NCBI RefSeq assembly: GCF_932294415.1
Contig: NC_065541.1
Coordinates: forward strand, 47,966,290 to 48,030,289
Length of the DNA: 64,000 bases
Direction of reading: 5' to 3'
Origin: Quercus robur
Taxonomy: Eukaryota > Streptophyta > Magnoliopsida > Fagales > Fagaceae
Shown: piece after piece, positions 37,133 to 47,334 of the stretch
How positions within the stretch are numbered: the stretch's first letter is position 1
Layout of the letters: every line of letters begins with the position of its first letter
The notes under the pieces: model-generated
What the model saw: the letters and a program-made list of their open reading frames with translations, nothing else
The model's database searches: none
What the model was told of the DNA's origin: nothing
Translations under genes and position numbers: made by a program

Positions 37133-37349
37133 GAATTTCGTAATTTTAAATTTAAAATAAGAATAAATGATTTTAATATTAGACATTTTTCTTAAAAATA
37201 TCAAGATTTTTGAACTACACTCTTGATCTTTTAGATGAAACTTAAGTTGTTGCTATGCTTTTTCACGTTTATTTCCGGAGAAAGTGATAAGTTAATCGTA
37301 TGGATCATATCAATGATAGATTTATATAAATAAATTAATATAATACTTA
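35702..37349 (-). other. JASON upstream region and AT-rich intergenic sequence
   Basis: The first few hundred bases hold the JASON leader and promoter, with CT-rich tracts on the minus strand and a GA microsatellite (35958-35982). Beyond that is AT-rich intergenic DNA with a TA microsatellite (37107-37130) and a poly-T insertion near 36791. No gene is seen. Confidence 0.5.
36791..36817 (-). mobile_element. Possible poly(A) micro-insertion
   Basis: On the minus strand the stub ATTCTTTCTC is followed by about 17 A. The short repeat AAACTCAA stands on both sides (36783-36790 and 36818-36825). The stub matches the CTTTCTC stub of the 54907 insertion, so the two may share a source, but the repeats here are short. 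Confidence 0.4.
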
Positions 37350-37931
37350 GAGCAACCACATCAGTCCGTGTATTTTACACATCCATTTTTAAACTAAAAA
37401 CCTATTTTTTTTATTTTACACATCACCTCTTTTATTTAAATAATCAAATTTCTCAATTTTTTTATTATTTTCTCAACTAACCCCTTATTATATGCGTGCT
37501 CTCTCTCTCTCTCTCTCTCAACCCATTTTTTCTGAACTCATTTTTTCTGATACAACTCTCTCTCTCTATACCCATCTCTCTACCCATAACCCATCTCTAT
37601 ACCCATTTCTAAATCAACTCTCCCTCTCGGTCTATACCGATCCACAGCTCCCTAGCTCCGATCATCTCTATACCGATCTCCCTAGCTCCGATCCACAGCT
37701 CCGATCAGGCAAGCACCGATCAGATCCGACCAGATCAGATTTGACCGAGATCTCCCTAGCTCCGATTCACAAGCACCGATCAGTTAGTGTATCTCCCTAG
37801 CTCCGATCAGGCAAGACCCACGAGCTCCAATTGTTTCAGTCAAGCACCGATCGTTCTGATAAGCACCAATCTCTCTTTGTTGTTTGTCCGTTTGGATTTG
37901 TTTGTGTGTGGGTGTGTTTGTGTATCTTTGT

Positions 37932-37967
<36 letters not shown>

Positions 37968-38380
37968 TTTGAGCAAGTGTATCAATATGTTGATTTGTCT
38001 GTATGGATGTGTTTGGGTTAATTTTCAGTTGATTTTGGGTTAATTTTCTATTGAGTTTAGTTAATACTCTGTGCTAGATTGCGGTGTTTGGTGGTGGCGC
38101 TATGTTTGGTGGTTGGGTGGTTATTTTGGCGCGCTAGGTTATTGTAATGGTTAGGGAAGAGAAGTAGTTTGATAGAGGAAAGAGAAAATAAAATAAAAAA
38201 ATCGTTTACACGGTGAACAGTAACCGTGTATATATACACGGTTACTGTTCATTTTGCAAGATATCATGTATATTTAGATATTTTTACAAGAACTGATGTG
38301 GAAGAATTTTGGAATAAAATATGTAAACTGGAGCACTTTTTGTATATTAGATGAATATCCACGAGTTGGTGTGGATGCTC
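37350..38380. mobile_element. PIF/Harbinger-like element with GC-rich insert
   Basis: The ends are GAGCAACCACATCAGTCCGT and, from the other strand, GAGCATCCACACCAACTCGT, flanked by TTA on both sides (37347-37349 and 38381-38383). The middle (37500-37870) is unlike its surroundings. It is CT-rich, then has repeats of CTAGCTCCGATC and GCAAGCACCGATCAG, like a captured gene leader. A 36-bp perfect palindrome sits at 38215-38250. No transposase is seen. Confidence 0.7.
38215..38250. repeat. Perfect 36-bp palindrome
   Basis: Each 18-base arm reads GAACAGTAACCGTGTATA on its own strand, with no spacer. It lies inside the 37350-38380 element and could extrude as a cruciform or fold as RNA. Confidence 0.9.
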
Positions 38381-38528
38381 TTAAACAAAAGTGAGACTTT
38401 GAAATTCGTAAAGAGAATTGGAGTTTTGAAAACAAATACTAAAAACTAAGCTATATTATTTGGGATTTATTTATAGTTCTAGTAATAACTTTTGAACCAT
38501 AATGTCACTCGAAAGCCCGAAGGACAGC

Positions 38529-38550
38529 TTTTTTTTTTTTTTTTTTTTTT
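38529..38550 (-). mobile_element. Poly(A)-only micro-insertion
   Basis: A run of 22 T is flanked by GAAGGACAGC on both sides (38519-38528 and 38551-38560), and the right repeat continues into a few T. It looks like a reverse-transcribed tail with no body, inserted on the minus strand. Confidence 0.65.
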
Positions 38551-38654
38551 GAAGGACAGCTTTTTGTAAAACACTTTAGTGATGGTCCTATATCAATCTC
38601 AGCTTTTTCAGTTTTCAACCAAAAGAAGGGAGACTTTATACTTTATAGGATAAT

Positions 38655-38677
38655 GTTTTTTTTTTTTTTTGAGGGGG
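38655..38677 (-). mobile_element. Poly(A) micro-insertion with CCCCCTC stub
   Basis: On the minus strand CCCCCTC is followed by a run of about 15 A. It is flanked by the 13-bp direct repeat TTTATAGGATAAT (38642-38654 and 38678-38690). It lies about 100 bp from the 38529 insertion. Confidence 0.7.
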
Positions 38678-38690
38678 TTTATAGGATAAT

Positions 38691-38738
38691 CTTGTTCACT
38701 CATTTTGTATTCCTTGTCTTTCTCAGCGCGCGTTTATA

Positions 38739-38778
<40 letters not shown>

Positions 38779-39686
38779 TTTGAGAAAATATATATATATA
38801 TATTGAAAAGAAAGAATCTAGGTTGTCTTAAGAAAAGCAGTGGTCTCGTGGCGATAGAGGCTTCTAATGATAATGGGATTACACTTAGCTGTGGCTTCAT
38901 GAATTTTTTCAAGATGGTTATTATAACAAGATAGATGCTTTTTGTAAAACACATTACTGATGGTCCTATAATGATAATCTCATTATTAATTCTGTAAGTT
39001 ACGTTTCTTTTAAAACTGTAGTTCAATAAAATTTGTTTTGAATTTTTTGTTTGTAAGACCTTAATATATTGTTAAAGTGATTGAAGTTTAAGGAAAAAGT
39101 TCAACTACAAACTTAGTTGTAGCCTAACTTATTAAACAAATTAACATTGCTACATATTTTGAAAATCTAACTGTTGAATTGCATTTTTTTTATATTTTTA
39201 AAACACATGTCAAATTTCATATTTATTGAATGTTATTTACTATTTGATCCATAAACATATTTTTTTACGTATAATTTTAAACTACAAAAATTTGAAATTT
39301 AAACATTTGATTGATGACATTACTATTGATTTTTGATTTTATTGAAACTTTATAAGTATGAAGGATATAAGAAGAAAATGTAATTCAATAATAGATTTGT
39401 CAAAATTCACTTCCAATAAAAAAAAAAAAATTAAGTGGAGTTGTAGCCTTAATTTACAACCAAGTTTATTACCAAATTTTTACCAAAATTTAATTATGTT
39501 GGGCCTAAAAAAATTTAGGGTGATCACAATTTTTTTAAAGGATAAAAAAATCATAAATTTTATAAATAATAATATTTTTTTTCAGATTAAAGCTGCCTAT
39601 GGCTACAATATCAAAAACTTCTGACAATAGGTTGGAGAAGGCAAAGGGACCACATATATGTCAAGGAACACATGGATACACTATTA
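38691..39686. other. AT-rich intergenic sequence
   Basis: A TA microsatellite next to a poly-T run lies at 38735-38805. GATGGTCCTATA, seen at 38583-38594, recurs at 38959-38970 after the shared phrase TTTTTGTAAAACAC, so this may be a short local duplication. No gene is seen. Confidence 0.4.
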
Positions 39687-40088
39687 GAGCATCTACATTG
39701 GTACTACAGATAAAATAGCTTTTTGTAGTGCCAAAAACTAAATTTTTTGACACCACAAAAAGTTATTTATCTACTTTACCATCTCACTTTACAAAAATAT
39801 TCAACATTAATGGACCACAAAGGTTTTATTTTAGCATTCAAAATATTAAAATAATATAAATAACATAATAAAATAATATATCCACTGCAATAAACTACAA
39901 CCACAACCACATAAAATATATTATGTTGCTTTACCATTTGAACTACAATGTATAGCTATAGATGGTTGTGCATTGTAGCTAATGAGTTAAATTTTTTACC
40001 TATAACACCACCAATGTAGCTCACTTTTTGTATATTGTGGTGCTAAAAATAGCATTTTAGCAATTTCACACCACCAATGTGAATGCTC
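39687..40088. mobile_element. MITE of the GAGCATC family
   Basis: The ends are GAGCATCTACATTGGTACTA and, from the other strand, GAGCATTCACATTGGTGGTG. The flanks are TTA at the left and TAA at the right, consistent with a three-base PIF/Harbinger target plus one change. The 402-bp interior is AT-rich with no coding sense. Confidence 0.7.
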
Positions 40089-40425
40089 TAAAGTTTACCA
40101 AGTGAGCACTTTTGGTTCTTGGAATTTCAAATGAGTGCTAAGAGCACCCACAGCAGGTGTGGTAAATGTGCCAAATGCCAAATATTTGGCACATTTACCA
40201 CACCAAACACAAAAATGGTGCTTTATGAGATGTGCTAAATCTCAAAAATTATACAACATGTCTACAGTACCGTTGCAAATTTGCAACGGTACGGATAAAT
40301 GTTGTAAAAAATTTATTATTTTATATTCTCTTTTCTCTCTCCTCTCTCTTCATTTTTTCTTTCCTCTTCTCTCTCACTCTTCGGTTCCCTCTCTCTTCTC
40401 CCTGTACCGGTTCCCTCTTTCTTCG

Positions 40426-40653
40426 GAGGTGAAGCTTCCGAGACCGACACGTTTCAAGAACAAAACTCCGGTGCCGATTCAAATTACCGTCGAGCATATC
40501 TTCCGTGAAGCACGGGAACGACAAGAGGCTGAGATTCGGCCTCTGAAGCAGAAGATCACCGACGCGACTGAACTCTCTGAGTACCGGCTTCGCAAGCGGA
40601 AGGAGTTCGAAGACCTAATCCGCCGCGTGCAATGGAATAGCAGTGTTTGGATC
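40426..40653 (+). pseudogene. Captured crooked-neck (CRNKL1/CLF1-like) exon fragment
   Basis: One uninterrupted frame of about 76 codons reads EVKLPRPTRFKNKTPVPIQI, then EARERQEAEIRP, KQKITDATELSEYRLRKRKE and FEDLIRRVQWNSSVWI. This is the conserved start of the crooked-neck protein, a HAT-repeat scaffold of the Prp19 spliceosome complex. It ends within the first HAT repeat, where KYAQWEE would follow. It then continues into unrelated sequence, with CGCCGCGTG repeated at 40621 and 40654. The usual N-terminal residues before EVKLPRP are replaced by leader-like CT-rich sequence. A frame from 40135 to 41052 runs through it but includes poly-Phe and Gly/Val-rich tracts, so I treat only the middle as gene-derived. 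Confidence 0.8.
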
Positions 40654-40727
40654 CGCCGCGTGCCGTCGATCTCACCCTCTTCCCTTTCCTCTCTGTCCGC
40701 GTTTCACTCTGCCTCTCTCTGGTTGTG

Positions 40728-40764
<37 letters not shown>

Positions 40765-40767
<3 letters not shown>

Positions 40768-41015
40768 GCAATTTGGGTTGATTTGATGGTGGTGGTGGGC
40801 TGTGGGCTATGGGTGGTGACAGTGGCAGTGGTGGTGGACTGTGGGGGTGATGGCCGGTGGTGGCTGTCGGTGTTTTTTTTTTTTTTTTTTTGCTGCAATT
40901 TGGGTTGGTTTGATGGTGGTGGTGGGCTGTGGGCTATGGGCGGTGACAGTGGCAATGGTGGTGTGGCAGTGGTGGTGGGCTGTGGGGGTGATTGCCGGTG
41001 GTGGCTGTCGGTGTC
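40765..41015 (+). repeat. Imperfect tandem repeat of a GGT-rich unit
   Basis: A unit of about 120 bp, GCAATTTGGGTTG through GGTGGCTGTCGGTGT, occurs at about 40766-40873 and again at about 40893-41013, each copy preceded by a T run. The second has about 15 extra bases. It lies inside the 40142-41201 element. Confidence 0.8.
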
Positions 41016-41201
41016 GTTGATGATAATGGGATGGGATAATATATTATTTTAATGTGTAGTAAATATTATTTTAATGTATAGAATTCAATGATAAAACATC
41101 TGATAAATGAGATGTTGTAAAATGATGTGGTAAAATAATAAAGTAGGTCTTTAGTGTGGCAAAATGACATTTTTTTTTTATAACATCTGCTGTGGATGCT
41201 C

Positions 41202-42108
41202 TAATAATCCCAAAAGTTAAAAAAAAAAAAAAAAAAGAGCATTATTGATCCTTATGTTAACTGTGGTTAGTATCCTTACCTATATGCTTAACGGAGCAAT
41301 GATGAGACTCTTTTTAGGTAATGTGGCAACGCTTTTAATATTTAAAAAAACCAACATAATATTGCCACATAAAAAAAATCCCATGACCTAACCCAAACCC
41401 ATTATAAACCGGTCTTCCATACAACAAATTTGTTTGTCTACCAAGAAAATAGGAAATTAAAAACATTGTGCTGAACCTTTTGAGTCTAAGAAGACAATGT
41501 TTCTCTTTGAATCTATTTCTCTCTCTAGAAATTCCAAGAGCCTAATGACAATGAACAAAAGGACCATAAGTTCTCACTTATAGTAAATTTCAAGAACCAA
41601 CAAAGTATTTTGGGCAACATTTTATTCGGAGGGGGTACAGTTCCACTATTTGAAGCAATGTTATTACGCTAAGCTATATGCATAAAGAGTTTTGAGAGGT
41701 TATTTGGTTTTCTTAGTGTGTGTTTGGCAAAAATTAAAAAGCCAATTTATTTTGCTATTTAGCTTATTTTTATTACTATACCTAGGCTCCACTGTACTAT
41801 TATTTTAGTTAACTTTTACTTTTATCTACAGTACTTTTAGTAAAAAAAATTCAATTTCAGCAAAATAAGTAGATTCTAAATAAGTAGATTCTAAATAGAC
41901 TCTTAGCCTACATTTGGCTTTACCAATATACGTAAACACGAAAACAATATAAATAAATTGATACAATAGCTTAGGGATGGTAGGGTTGACTCTAGTTAAA
42001 TATATGTTAAGACATTGGATTATATAAAAAAAAAGAAATTATATATAATAAAGAATTTTTGGGGGGATGTTTGCAAGTCTATCACTTGTATGTGTGTTTT
42101 TATTTATT

Positions 42109-42143
<35 letters not shown>

Positions 42144-42171
42144 TTTTAAAATGAATCTCTCTATTACACAA
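41202..42171. other. Intergenic sequence with a decayed MITE
   Basis: A degraded relative of the 49289 MITE family spans about 41718-41925 (GTGTTTGGCAAAAATT at the left; TTCAGCAAAATAAG and CTACATTTGGC at the right). CAAATAAGTAGATTCTAAAT is tandemly repeated there. A TA microsatellite lies at 42113-42134. No gene is seen. Confidence 0.45.
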
Positions 42172-44332
42172 AATTTTTTTTTTTTGATAAAAAAATCGTA
42201 ACTTTATTGAAATGAAGATAAAAATGATAAATCATGAGCCAAAACAGACTCAATTATATGCGGATTTTCTTCTATCCAAATTACATATGAATTAATATTT
42301 TTGGCATACTAATTCAAAATATGAGTTAGGCAATTGCCCTGTCTCTTTACATGAAAAAATTAAATCCTTCTGAATTCATACAACTTCACATGAATTCCTT
42401 CAATGATGTTGGTAATAACAACTAGAGGTCCAGTAGACCCTATCAAAGTAGAAATTAGAATCTGTGAGTCACTCTCCACAACCATATCACAAATATCCAC
42501 ATCCCGTGCAAATTAAATACCCTCCTCCATGGCCTTAGCTTCGGTCTCAAGTGGTCCCAAAGGTACAGGTAGGCATTTACTTAGGGTGGCCGCCACTCTC
42601 CCAGCAAAGTCACGAACAAGAACACCAATTCCCACTGTCTGAGATTGAGCAAAGGTCACACCATCAACATTAACTTTGAACCATAGATCCATCGGTGGCT
42701 GTCATTGCACAATTTCATCATGGACAAGTTTAGCTAATTTTAAGTTTGCCATTTGGAACTCATTTAGTAAGTACCGTGCCTTTTGAAAAATGGCTGAAGC
42801 TTGAGGTCTCACTTTGCCAAGCCTTACCTCATTCCTAGTGGTCCACAAGCACCAAGCAACTGTACAAACCAACCCTAGTAGCTCCTCATCTACCTGCTGT
42901 CCGAACTTAAGGTACCACAAGAAATCTTGAAATTGCCGGAATTCATGAACCCCATCACCAACCTTGTCAAAGCAAAAACCAGACAAATCCCAAACTTCGC
43001 GGGCTACAACACATACCCAAAAAACATGGCCACTGGTCTCTATTGCATCTCCACAGGCTTCACAAATAGAAGAGTCAAGAACCTATCTTTGACAAAGATT
43101 GTCTTTGGCAGGCAGAATATCTTTACTCGCCCTCCAAGCAAATGATTTTACTTTATTGGGTACATTGAGTCTCCAAATTGTCTTCTAAAAAAGCTTGTGA
43201 ATCCGAGTGGTACATGCCTGGCTAGCTGTAGCATATCAGCTAATGACATTGTGAGTTTATAGGCACTCTTGACTGTGAACAGTCCGTAGGCCTTGGGCAT
43301 GTAAGCCCACACCAAACGGTCACTAGGCAGTCTAGAACTTAAAGGTATGCTTAATATAGCCCCTACATCCTGTGGAGCAAAAAATTGTTGAACCATATCT
43401 ATTCTCTAAGCTGCTGTGTATGGGTCAATGAACAAAGAGAGCTTTGCATCTGCTGGTACCATAACAGGTCTGGAGGTAACTCAAAAAGTTGATGGTTGGT
43501 TCAACCATTTGTCATTGCATACGTTGATGGACTGGCCATTGCCCACCTGCTAGCGAATACAGTGTTGAACCACCAATTGTGCAGACATAATGCTTCTCCA
43601 AGTATTAGATGGATTGTTCCCCAATTGAGCCAAAAAGAAAATCCCCATTAGGAAAATAATAAGCCTTGAGTACTTTGTGGACGAGAATTTGTACAAGTCT
43701 GTAAACGCAACCCATGTTTTGCCAATAAAGCAAGGTTGAAGGCTTTAAGATCCCGAAAACCTAGGCCACTCTCGTCCTTGGGTACACACATTTTGTCCCA
43801 ACTCAACCAAACTATCTTATTTTTCTCATTAGCTCGACCCCACCAAAATTGACGTACCAAGCTTGTCATCTCCTCACAAATTACATTTGCAGTGTTGGAA
43901 GCTTAAAACTGCACTTTTTGTAGTGTTGGAAGTTTAAAAACATTCATAGTATATGTTGGGATTGCTTGAGCAACTATCTTGATAAGAATCTCCTTCACAA
44001 CATTAGAAAGTAATTTCTCCTTCCACCCTGATAATTTATGATTCAAACCCTCTATTAATTGATGGAAAGTATTTCGCTTATTTTCCCCCTCCAACGAAGG
44101 AAGTCAAGATATTTTTCATGCTCCCTGATTATTTCTGACCTAAAGCAATTCTTTATGTCAACTTATATGGCATAGGGGTATTGCGACTGAAAAATAGAGA
44201 TGTCTTCCCACGGTTCAATTGTTGACCTAAGACTTGCTCATACTTGTGCAAGATAGAAATCAGATTGGAACATTCATTCTATTGTAGCCCAGCAGAAAAT
44301 CAAACTATCATCCACAAAAGAGAGGTAAGAAA
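42172..44332 (-). mobile_element. 5'-truncated L1-type LINE
   Basis: On the minus strand the element begins at the reverse-transcriptase catalytic motif (ISYLSFVDDSLIF, 44300s). It continues through RT C-terminal sequence (LNHKLSGWKEKLLSNVVKE, about 44040; [19 protein letters not shown], about 43840) and a zf-RVT-like region (SRLPSDRLVWAY, about 43330). It ends with an RNase H region (VGIGVLVRDFAGRVAATL, about 42640-42590), then an A tail (T run at 42172-42185). Frameshifts break it into several frames. It is flanked by the 14-bp direct repeat TCTCTATTACACAA (42158-42171 and 44333-44346), so both ends are defined and the 5' truncation is original to the insertion. Confidence 0.88.
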
Positions 44333-44531
44333 TCTCTATTACACAATTTACACTACATATTACACAGATTTATTTTTTTAGATCTTTTGAGGGGCTACGG
44401 ATTTGGCCCCTCTAGTCTGCAATTGGCGTACGATATGCTATACACAAACAGAAAGGCTTTTGGTCAATATTTGGCCATACTACAATTTTCAAAAAATAAA
44501 GTTTTTCTTCTTCCAAAAATAAGAAAAATAA

Positions 44532-45118
44532 ATAACGTTTCTCACGACTCACATACTTATTAAAAAGAGATTGTTAGTTATAGCGATTTATTGATTTGAA
44601 AATTGAGTAACTGGATAAATCATTAATTTAATAATTATTTTATTTCAATAGATAAATAAGAGTTTAAATTTAAAAATATGAAGAAGAAAAGTTTTACAAA
44701 TAAAAATTGATTAGCTTGTACTAATTTAAGCATAAACCTATAAGCATACTGAATACTGAAAACCATACAATTTAATTTCAAAGCTAAAATAAGCCTTTTT
44801 TGTTATATTGAGTTATTGGATTCATATAACGTTTCTCACGACTCACATACTTATTAAAAAGAGATTGTTAGTTATAGCAATTTATTGATTTGAAAATTGA
44901 GTAACTGGATAAATCATTAATTTAATAATTATTTTATTTCAATAGATAAACAAGAGTTTAAATTTAAAAATATGAAGAAGAAAAGTTTTAAAAATAAAAA
45001 TTGATTAGCTTGTACTAATTTAAGCATAAACCTATAAGCATACTGAATACTGAAAACCATACAATTTAATTTTAAAGCTAAAATAAGCCTTTTTGTTATA
45101 TTGAGTTATTGGATTCAT
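44532..45118 (+). repeat. 294-bp tandem duplication
   Basis: ATAACGTTTCTCACGACTCA opens both units (44532 and 44826), and both end in GAGTTATTGGATTCAT. Only a handful of bases differ, so the duplication is recent. No coding sense is seen. Confidence 0.92.
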
Positions 45119-45229
45119 AAGTCCTTTTCGATATATACCATTGTCAGTTTTTTTAAGACTTTCTTCTCTCTTCCTGTATGTGTATGTTAAAAATACTTAG
45201 TATTCTTAAAAAAAAAAAAAAAAAAAAAA
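45119..45229 (+). mobile_element. Short retroposon with poly(A) tail
   Basis: A 111-bp insert ending TAGTATTCTT plus about 20 A is flanked by the 16-bp direct repeat GAGTTATTGGATTCAT (45103-45118 and 45230-45245). The left repeat is also the end of the 294-bp tandem unit. The body matches nothing I recognise. It could be a truncated SINE or LINE, or a processed RNA. Confidence 0.75.
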
Positions 45230-45263
45230 GAGTTATTGGATTCATTTGAGACTAGAACTGTAA

Positions 45264-45302
<39 letters not shown>

Positions 45303-45752
45303 TGTATCATTTGTATAAAAACCTTGCAGTTCAATATTATTTTCTAAAATGGTCCAGTCTTTTATTTTTCTTTTTTGGAAAATCATATATTTTTTCATAC
45401 CAAACCAAAGTTCTTCAAATGGTTCAATTGATTCGACCATATGTATAGTATGGTTTTCAACTTTTCATAATTATAATTTATTGAAAGGCATATTAGCATC
45501 TTTTGTCAAGTAACAATAAGCTTATTCATGAAACATAGTTTTTTTTTTTTTTTTTTTAAATTTTTTTTTATATATTCAAAAAAGAAAGAAAAAGAAGCAG
45601 ATAGAAGGGGAAGGTTCAAATCATAAATATGAGCACTACAAGAAATGTCATTACCTCTAGACTATCACTTAAAGCCTCATTTACAAAACAAAGTTTCACA
45701 TTTTAATTTATCCCTTGGCATTATTTCCATGAAGTACCATGTACATATTGTT
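45230..45752. other. AT-rich intergenic sequence
   Basis: A TA microsatellite lies at 45270-45298, and T runs lie near 45540. No gene is seen. Confidence 0.5.
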
Positions 45753-46810
45753 AGGGGTGTCAATGTTCGACCCAACCCGCGAACACGACACGAACCCAAC
45801 ACGGTTTTTTTCGGGTTAGGGTTAGGCCTTAATGGGTTTGGGTCATAAACGGGTCGACCCGAAAGCGACACGATAAGAAACGTGTCATAAGCGGGTCAAC
45901 CCGCGTAACCCGCAATAGACACGTTTGACACGCCAATTTATTTGTGTCAAACCTAAAATGACCCACTTAACACAACCCGTTTAACTCGTATAACAAATAA
46001 ATAATTATTTTATTTTAGATTTTTCAAATACCTTTTATATCCAACATATATTTTAAATTTAAAAAGAAAAGTAAGTAATTACAAATGAGAAAGGTAATCT
46101 TATTTGTTTCATTAGTTATTATTACTCTTACATTATTATTATTTAGTTCTTGTCAAACTGTTGAGGCATGATCATATTTTGTAACTACTAATACTTTTTT
46201 TTTTTTTGGCATAGAACTTGTACAAATGAAATTGGATGAGCTTGTGGAAGATGTTATGAACTTGGACATCAACAAAGAATCTATGGATAATAATCGTGGT
46301 CATAGTCAGAATTAGTCTACTATTTGCTCAAATTCTTTCAATATTGATACTTAGCATTTGGCGAGTTCCAAGGATATTATATTTTTGTTGAACTATGTTA
46401 TTTTGAATTTGGGTTGAAGTGTTGCACTTCATTTGGAGTCTAAAGAACTCATTTCTAGATGAATGTTATATTTTTATTGAACTATATTATTTTGAATGTG
46501 GGTCGAAGACATAAAGTGTATGCACTGGTTTTTGGGATGTAAAAAATAATAATTTATAGATGGATGTTATATTCAATATTATGCAGGTTGAAATGGGTTG
46601 TGTTACATTCGTGTCAACCCAACACGATTCGTTTATTAAACGTGTCAAATGGGTTGGGTCAGGTCAACCCGCTTTATTAACAGGTCGGGTTAGGGTTGAA
46701 GGATCCTGACACGATTATTAAATGGGTCGGGTTAGGGTTGAGCCATTTAGTCTAATACCCCTATCTTGACACGACACGAACCCGACACGCTAACCCGAAT
46801 TGACACCCCT
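45753..46810. mobile_element. DNA transposon with 10-bp target duplication
   Basis: Perfect 12-bp ends AGGGGTGTCAAT/ATTGACACCCCT are flanked by ACATATTGTT on both sides (45743-45752 and 46811-46820). The outer 200 bases on each side are full of GGGTCGGGTCAACCCG-like and CGACACGAACCC motifs in opposite orientation. A small frame near 46210-46312 (LDELVEDVMNLDINKES) may be the shred of a transposase or a captured exon. The target length fits Mutator-like elements better than hAT, but the superfamily is unproven. Confidence 0.78.
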
Positions 46811-46820
46811 ACATATTGTT

Positions 46821-47290
46821 ATATAACAACATACAAAAACAAAAACAAAAAAACAAACAAACACACACAAGTTTTATATATATAGTTCCGCACACTAGAG
46901 TCTAGACTCTAGAAACCATTCAAGGAACTCTCAAAATGCCTTAAGAAGTTTCACAAATTAATTTATTTCTTAGGCGTTCCATCAAATAACAGGTATAAAT
47001 TATATAATAACACAACAACCAAACCATTATGAGTTCCTTACAGCATGAAAATCATAATAACAACAATATTTTTGCCTCCCAGTTTCAAAATATTTACGCG
47101 AAACTGGGCTTTTACTTAAAAAGATGAAGCTGTAGAGAACTCAAAGGAACCCAACTACCCAAAGCCCAGCCCAGCCCTATATAGCTGAAGGCCAGCTCAG
47201 GTCTATGGCCCATTTCATAATTTTAAGATATATAAAGGTTCATTTGCTGTGATGGGATCCAAGTACCACACTCTATTCTGCAAGCTTGGT

Positions 47291-47334
<44 letters not shown>

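Larger units (their letters stand above)
40142..41201 (+). mobile_element. PIF/Harbinger-like element carrying a crooked-neck fragment
   Basis: The ends are GAGCACCCACAGCAGGTGT and, from the other strand, GAGCATCCACAGCAGATGT, flanked by TAA on both sides (40139-40141 and 41202-41204). A subterminal palindrome (CCAAATGCCAAATATTTGGC) lies near 40170. The interior holds a CT-rich leader, a fragment of a splicing-factor gene, and two GGT-rich repeats each preceded by poly-T. No transposase is present, so this is a gene-capturing non-autonomous element. Confidence 0.75.

Noticed and set aside
40135-41052. 305-codon plus-strand frame as a gene
   Set aside because: Only about 76 codons are crooked-neck-derived. 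The rest is leader, poly-Phe from T runs and Gly/Val repeats inside a transposon. The ATG lies at the element boundary.
44532-45118. Two-unit repeat as a CRISPR or satellite array
   Set aside because: There are only two 294-bp units with no spacers, and this is a plant nuclear sequence. It is a simple tandem duplication.
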